From positions 1 through 64,000 of the forward strand of contig QKAU01000056.1 of the NCBI GenBank assembly GCA_003246265.1: a stretch of DNA of 64,000 bases. Direction: 5' to 3'. The notes under the pieces are model-generated. The model did not search any database. It worked only from the letters and a program-made list of their open reading frames with translations, and was not told the DNA's origin. Shown one piece after another: positions 59,646 to 64,000 of the stretch. This stretch comes from Kiritimatiellales bacterium (GTDB lineage Bacteria; Verrucomicrobiota; Kiritimatiellia; Kiritimatiellales; Pontiellaceae). Both the position numbers and the translations under genes were made by a program. Position 1 is the first letter of the stretch, and each line of letters begins with the position of its first letter.

Positions 59646-60698
59646 ATGAGCTACAAGGTCCCCGGCTTCCGCCACCCCAACCTGCCCAGGAACGATCTCG
59701 GCTACACCACCAAGGACTACGAAGGCGCCGTCTCCACGCTGTGCGCCGGCTGCGGACACGACTCCGTCAGTGCCGCCATCATCGAGGCCTGCTTCGAGAT
59801 GTCGATCCAGCCCCACCGCGTCGCCAAGCTCTCCGGCATCGGCTGCTCGTCGAAAACCCCCACCTACTTCCTCGGCAACTCGCACGGCTTCAACTCGGTC
59901 CATGGCCGGATGCCCGCCGTCGCCACCGGCGCCAACATGGCGAACCGGAACCTGCTCTACATCGGCGTCTCCGGCGACGGCGATACCGCATCGATCGGCA
60001 TGGGCCAGTTCGTCCACGCCGTGCGCCGCAACGTCAACATGGTCTACATCTGCGAAAACAACGGCGTCTATGGCCTCACCAAGGGCCAGGATTCCGCCAC
60101 CACCGATGTCGGTTCCACCTCCAAGCGGGGCGAACCCAACGCGCTGGAACCGATCGATCTCTGCGCCATCGCCCTGCAGCTCGGCGCCACCTTCGTCGCC
60201 AACAGCTTCTCCGGCGACAAGAAGCAGCTCGTGCCGCTCATCAAGGCCGCCATCGCCCACGAGGGCTTCGCCTTCATCAACGTCATCTCCCCATGCGTCA
60301 CCTTCAACAACGTGCCTGGCTCCACCAAGTCCTACGACTACATGCGGCAGTACATGGCCTCCTCCAACGCCGTCGACTACGTACCCGACGCCGAGGAGAT
60401 CACCACCGACTACGCCGAGGGCACCTCGGAGCGGGTCTTCATGCACGACGGCTCCGCCATCCATCTCCATAAGATCGATCCCAAGCTCGACATCCACAGC
60501 AGGCGCTCCGCGCTCGATCTGATCCACGACTACAAGGCCCAGGGCAAGGTGCTCACCGGACTCCTCTTCGTCGACGAAGACGCCAAGGATATCCACGAAA
60601 CCATGAACACCACCAAGACCCCGCTGCGCAACCTCACGGAAAAGGAGCTCTGCCCCGGGAAGGCCGCCCTCGACCGGCTCAACGACCTCTACCGCTGA
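59646..60698 (+). CDS. 2-oxoacid:acceptor oxidoreductase beta subunit
   Basis: A 350-residue thiamine-diphosphate-binding subunit. LCAGCGHD and GIGCSSKT supply cysteines for the [4Fe-4S] cluster, and GDGDTASIG followed about 24 residues later by ENNGVYGLTKGQ is the cofactor and Mg motif; a later Cys (SPCVTFNN) is the probable fourth cluster ligand. GGAGC precedes the start, 9 bases after the alpha subunit. It completes the three-gene operon with the GltD-ferredoxin fusion. Confidence 0.94.
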   Translation: MSYKVPGFRHPNLPRNDLGYTTKDYEGAVSTLCAGCGHDSVSAAIIEACFEMSIQPHRVAKLSGIGCSSKTPTYFLGNSHGFNSVHGRMPAVATGANMANRNLLYIGVSGDGDTASIGMGQFVHAVRRNVNMVYICENNGVYGLTKGQDSATTDVGSTSKRGEPNALEPIDLCAIALQLGATFVANSFSGDKKQLVPLIKAAIAHEGFAFINVISPCVTFNNVPGSTKSYDYMRQYMASSNAVDYVPDAEEITTDYAEGTSERVFMHDGSAIHLHKIDPKLDIHSRRSALDLIHDYKAQGKVLTGLLFVDEDAKDIHETMNTTKTPLRNLTEKELCPGKAALDRLNDLYR

Positions 60699-60720
60699 CC
60701 GGGCCACAAAAACGGGATGC

Positions 60721-60746
60721 GCAGGCTGGCCCTGCCCCGGGCCTGC
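60721..60746. repeat. Inverted repeat GCAGGC/GCCTGC after the oxidoreductase operon
   Basis: Six-base arms (60721-60726 and 60741-60746) with a GC-rich 14-base loop lie between the beta subunit stop and the next gene; the right arm abuts a possible -10, TATCCT (60751-60756). No T-run follows, so termination is uncertain. Confidence 0.3.
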
Positions 60747-60782
60747 CGTCTATCCTGACTGGTGAAGCAACGGGAGGTCGCC

Positions 60783-62648
60783 ATGCGCAAGGGAACCGTA
60801 TCGGGGTTGGTTGCAGCCATCGTCGTTATTGCCGTCGGACCGGACCATACGCGGGCCGAAGCCGATACGAACGCCGTACCGGGCGGTACCGGGAATTCCA
60901 AGGCCGGACGGCTCCATCCGGGCGAGGTAGCCAGCTTCCGGACGGCCGGAGCGCATGCCGTCGCGTACCATGTCTATTGCCCCGCCTCCTTCGATGCCGC
61001 CCAGCCCCCCCCAATGGTGGTTGGATTCAGCGCCGGCGGCAATGGCATGGGCATCCTGCAATCGTTCCGCGATGCCGCCGAATCGATGGGATGGATCGGC
61101 GTGGGGTGCGATGTATTGCGCAACCGGATGGACAACCACGACGAGGAGATCGAGATCGAGGATGAACTCCTGGACGACATCCTTGCCACCATCCCCCACG
61201 ATCCAAGGCGTGTCTACCTGACCGGCAACTCGGGTGGCGCCATGCGGTCCTACGGGATCACGGCCCGGCGCCCGGAACGGTATGCCGGCATCATCGCCCA
61301 TGGCGGTTGGCTCGGTGGCCCGGAGTACCAGGACAAGCCCTACCCGGCCGGCATGGCGATAGCCATGATCAACGGCAACTTCGACATGGGCGCGGGGGCA
61401 TGGACGCTGATCGATACGAAAACCCTGCGCGACCGCGGCTGCACCGTGAAGCGCTTCGTCTGCCTGGGCGGGCATGTCATCGCACCGGCACCGGTTACGT
61501 TGCTCGCCATGCAGTGGCTTGATGCACAATGGTCGAAGGATGTTTCCGTACCGAACGGGAAGATCGCGCTCGACATACTGTACGTCGGGCGTTCGCCGGA
61601 ACGGCGCACCAGGTTTACTACGTTTCTGGAAGCCTATTTCCAATCGGTCCGGGCCGTCGACACCGCCGAACTTTCGCTGGAGCAGGCGAACCGGGCGGAT
61701 GTCCTTGTCCTGGACGAAGCCTCCTATGTGCTGCCGGACAACCACAACAAGGCCATGCTGCTGATCGGCCCCGCCGCCATCGATACCGGCCGCCGCTACG
61801 GCTCAAAGGCCGATGCGTCCTATTCCGGCAAGGGGGTGCGCGTGACCGGAATGCTCGCCGCCCACCCCGTTTTCCAGACCCCGTTTGAGGTCGCGCGGCG
61901 GTTTGTCGACCCGGCTTCCTCCTCCGGCCACGCGCCAGCCAGGACGTGGACGATCAGCAACAACGCCGGATCGGACGTGCTGCTGGCCCGGACAGAGCCG
62001 CTCGAAACGGCCGGGGATTCCGAGATCATCGCGACGGGCACGACCCTTGGCGGAGCACAGGGTGCATTGCTGTTCCGCGAAGCCCATCGGCTATTCTGGG
62101 GCGACAACTCGGCACCGGACGAGCTGGAGGAGGAGGCCCGCAAGACTTTCGTCAACGCCCTGGTTTGGATCCACGGCTTCGACGGCGCGCGGCAGATCGA
62201 TTTCAACGGCCTGACGCCGCGCGACGCCATCGTCCAGCTGGTGGACACCACCGATCTCCGGTCGGATGATGCATTGCGCTGGTTCCCGGCGGAGACCCTT
62301 GCAACCTGCAACTACGAACGGGAAGTCCTGCGCGATTTCTACGCCCGGCGCCTTCCGTATGTCTTCACCCGGTACGGCAGCGGCCAGTTGCGCATCGATC
62401 CCGACGCCGAGGCATGGGGCACACCAAACAACGATCCTGCGTCGATCCCGGTCTGGATCGAACGGCTATCCGGGTCCCAGCGCCGCGAAGCGTTGGAGAT
62501 GCTGATCCGCTACACCGACCAGCGTATCCGGAATCCCGAAGCATGGCAGGCGTGGTACGCCACCAACCAGAACGCCCTGGTCTTCAGCGACGGACGAGGA
62601 TACCGCTTCTTCCCACAGAGCGGCATCGACGCGCAGGCGGAGCAATAG
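60783..62648 (+). CDS. Exported two-domain protein: alpha/beta hydrolase plus ThuA-like C-terminal region
   Basis: A 621-residue protein with a signal peptide (about 1-25, THTRAEA-like). Residues about 40-260 resemble esterase/PHB-depolymerase-type alpha/beta hydrolases: MVVGFSAGGNGMG (oxyanion region), the nucleophile elbow GNS150GGAM and a later GGHVIAP with the candidate His. From about 265 a second Rossmann-like segment (ALDILYVGRSPERR, ADVLVLDEASYVLP) resembles ThuA/glutamine-amidotransferase-like domains, followed by a helical C-terminus of unknown type. GGGAGG precedes the start. It might be a carbohydrate esterase acting on acylated glycans. The combination is unfamiliar to me and the function is open. 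Confidence 0.65.
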   Translation: MRKGTVSGLVAAIVVIAVGPDHTRAEADTNAVPGGTGNSKAGRLHPGEVASFRTAGAHAVAYHVYCPASFDAAQPPPMVVGFSAGGNGMGILQSFRDAAESMGWIGVGCDVLRNRMDNHDEEIEIEDELLDDILATIPHDPRRVYLTGNSGGAMRSYGITARRPERYAGIIAHGGWLGGPEYQDKPYPAGMAIAMINGNFDMGAGAWTLIDTKTLRDRGCTVKRFVCLGGHVIAPAPVTLLAMQWLDAQWSKDVSVPNGKIALDILYVGRSPERRTRFTTFLEAYFQSVRAVDTAELSLEQANRADVLVLDEASYVLPDNHNKAMLLIGPAAIDTGRRYGSKADASYSGKGVRVTGMLAAHPVFQTPFEVARRFVDPASSSGHAPARTWTISNNAGSDVLLARTEPLETAGDSEIIATGTTLGGAQGALLFREAHRLFWGDNSAPDELEEEARKTFVNALVWIHGFDGARQIDFNGLTPRDAIVQLVDTTDLRSDDALRWFPAETLATCNYEREVLRDFYARRLPYVFTRYGSGQLRIDPDAEAWGTPNNDPASIPVWIERLSGSQRREALEMLIRYTDQRIRNPEAWQAWYATNQNALVFSDGRGYRFFPQSGIDAQAEQ

Positions 62649-62665
62649 GCTGTCGGCCGGCCCGC

Positions 62666-62956
62666 CTAGGCAACGGGCGTCATTTCATGCAGAGAGAACT
62701 CGGCGATCGCCCCTTCGGTCGCGGCAACATATTCTTTCAGGTGCCGGGCGTTCATGTGCGCCTGCCATAGCGCGCGCGACTCCCAATTCTCGTAGAACAT
62801 GAAGTGGGCGGGGTTTTCGTTGTCCTGGTGCAGGTCGTAGTCGAGGCAGCCCTTTTCTGCCCGCGTGACGGGAACGAGCTTTTCGAGTTCGGCCTTCACC
62901 AGTGCGATCTTGTCGGGCATGGCCGTGATATGGGCCACGATGGTCAGTTTCGGCAT
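62666..62956 (-). CDS. ABM-family monooxygenase (YgiN-like)
   Basis: A 96-residue dimeric alpha-beta barrel protein of the antibiotic-biosynthesis-monooxygenase family. Typical segments are LTIVAHITAMPDKIALVKAE, CLDYDLHQDNENPAHFMFYENWES and LWQAHMNARHLKEYVA. Members such as YgiN act on quinols without a metal or flavin. It lies 33 bases downstream of a zinc-type alcohol dehydrogenase on the same strand, a pairing that suggests joint handling of quinones or aldehydes. Substrate unknown. Confidence 0.9.
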   Translation of the reverse strand: MPKLTIVAHITAMPDKIALVKAELEKLVPVTRAEKGCLDYDLHQDNENPAHFMFYENWESRALWQAHMNARHLKEYVAATEGAIAEFSLHEMTPVA

Positions 62957-62989
62957 GGCTGTCCTTTCCTTCTTGAAAAGGTAATTGGA

Positions 62990-64000
62990 CTATTCCTGCC
63001 GGAAGCCGTCGAGCACATTCTTGCCGATGACGCGGCCACCCTCCTGCAGCACGTGCGCCTCCTTCAGGGTTGCGGCACAGAGCGCCCCCAGGTTGCGGGT
63101 TACGGTGGAGACCAGCGTACCGTCGTCGACCAGCTCCGATATCCGGTTCAGGAGCACGTGCTGCGCATCCATGTCCTCCGTCTGGAACATCGGGCGCGCA
63201 AACATGAACTCCCAGCTGAAGCTCAAGGCCTTCAATTTGCCGGGCGAAATGTCCAGGGCGCCGGGATCGTCGATCAGCGCGACATGGCCGCGCGGCTTGA
63301 TCAGTTCGAGGATTGCGGGAAAGTGCTCGCCGGTTCCATTGAGCGCAGCGACATAACGGGGCGCAACCCCCAAGTCCCGCACCTGATCCACCAGCGATTC
63401 GCGATGGCTGATCACATGGTCGGCCCCCATCTTCTTTACCCACTCGACGGTTTCGGGACGTGACGCCGTAGCGATCACGGTCAAGCCGGTCAGTTTCCTG
63501 GCCAGCTGGATGAGAATCGATCCGACTCCCCCGGCACCTCCCACGACCAGCAGGCTCTCGCCCAGGCCCTCCCCCTCGTGGAGTCCGAAGGAGTCGAACA
63601 GGAGTTCCCACGCCGTGATGGAGGTCAGCGGCAATCCGGCCGCTTCGGCGAACCCGAGCGGGGCGGGCTTCTTTCCCGCGATCCGTTCGTCGACAAGGTG
63701 GAACTCCGAATTGGTTCCTGGACGGGTGATGTCGCCGGCATAGAAAACCTCGTCGCCCGCCTTGAACCGCGTTACCGCGCCACCGACCTGTCGAACAATA
63801 CCCGCCGCGTCGTAGCCGATGATCTTGGTTTTCCCTGCCTGCGGACCGAACTGGGGCATGGCGCGCACCTTCACATCCACGGGATTGACCGATATGCCCC
63901 GCACCTCGACCAGCAGGTCGTGCTGCCCCGGAACCGGGATCTCCGTTTCAAACTCGATCAATGCGTCCGGCTCCGTGATGGGCCCCGCCTGCGTGTAACC
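62990..64000 (-). CDS. Zinc-type alcohol dehydrogenase / quinone oxidoreductase family (5' end outside window)
   Basis: The frame is open to the right edge, so the start lies beyond it; 336 residues are present. The upstream codons ([18 protein letters not shown]) match the N-terminus of the zinc-binding alcohol dehydrogenase family. A GroES-like domain ([25 protein letters not shown]) precedes a Rossmann domain with [17 protein letters not shown]. Catalytic zinc ligands of classical ADH are not evident, so it is probably an NADPH:quinone reductase type. An apparent TTG start at 63961 is not used. It precedes the ABM gene and may share its transcript. Confidence 0.9.
   Translation of the reverse strand, partial: GYTQAGPITEPDALIEFETEIPVPGQHDLLVEVRGISVNPVDVKVRAMPQFGPQAGKTKIIGYDAAGIVRQVGGAVTRFKAGDEVFYAGDITRPGTNSEFHLVDERIAGKKPAPLGFAEAAGLPLTSITAWELLFDSFGLHEGEGLGESLLVVGGAGGVGSILIQLARKLTGLTVIATASRPETVEWVKKMGADHVISHRESLVDQVRDLGVAPRYVAALNGTGEHFPAILELIKPRGHVALIDDPGALDISPGKLKALSFSWEFMFARPMFQTEDMDAQHVLLNRISELVDDGTLVSTVTRNLGALCAATLKEAHVLQEGGRVIGKNVLDGFRQE

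Noticed and set aside
58305-60707. An 800-codon minus-strand open frame opposite the oxidoreductase subunits
   Set aside because: Gly/Val/Asp-rich antisense frame without any domain.
1-64000. Mobile elements and CRISPR arrays
   Set aside because: No transposase, integrase, phage gene, terminal inverted repeat pair or spaced direct-repeat array was seen.

Overview
The window is about 62-63% GC, gene-dense and free of recognisable insertion sequences, integrases and CRISPR arrays. It looks like chromosomal DNA of a bacterium from the PVC superphylum, most likely Kiritimatiellota (Pontiella-like). This is inferred from the combination of sulfatases, a GH29 fucosidase and GH43 enzymes with UroD-like methyltransferases, AraC-type regulators carrying PocR or XylR-like sensor domains, and a complete meso-diaminopimelate peptidoglycan gene set. 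No rRNA or species-level marker is present, so the phylum is an inference.

Region 1 (1-14051) is an accessory glycan locus. It encodes a sugar isomerase (cut by the window edge), two membrane di-iron desaturase-fold oxygenases (one fused to a Rieske [2Fe-2S] domain), a UroD-superfamily methyltransferase, two AraC-type regulators, an alpha-L-fucosidase, two S1 sulfatases and two GH43 glycosidases. The oxygenase plus Rieske combination resembles the MocD/MocE part of the rhizopine O-demethylase. I propose that the locus removes O-methyl and sulfate groups from a fucose/pentose-containing algal glycan; this is the best candidate for an undescribed system here.

Region 2 (14052-22463) holds a tRNA-Leu gene with its anticodon region deleted, mannose-1-phosphate guanylyltransferase, a solitary trpA, and a five-gene operon (giant TPR protein, small exported protein, ExbB, two ExbD) ending in a clear terminator.

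Region 3 (22464-27443) is a complete NAD-reducing [NiFe] hydrogenase operon, hoxF-U-Y-H-W (group 3d type). The only accessory maturation gene in the window, hypB, lies far away at 42082.

Region 4 (27619-42813) is housekeeping: TlyA-type rRNA methyltransferase, MFS transporter, glycyl-tRNA synthetase, two exonucleases, pyruvate dehydrogenase E1 and E2, endonuclease IV, TrmJ-like methyltransferase, thioredoxin, nitroreductase, RlmD, a PH-like membrane protein and HypB.

Region 5 (42802-55651, minus strand) is a dcw cell-wall/division cluster: mraZ, a small unknown ORF, rsmH, ftsL-like, ftsI, murE, murF, mraY, murD, a LysM protein, ftsW, then an rRNA-methyltransferase-like gene and a pseudouridine synthase where murG/murC would be expected. 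Ten-bp-phased MraZ boxes precede mraZ.

Region 6 (55963-64000) has a three-gene 2-oxoacid:acceptor oxidoreductase operon with a GltD-ferredoxin fusion as its apparent electron outlet, a secreted two-domain esterase-like protein, an ABM-family monooxygenase and a zinc-type alcohol dehydrogenase cut by the right edge.
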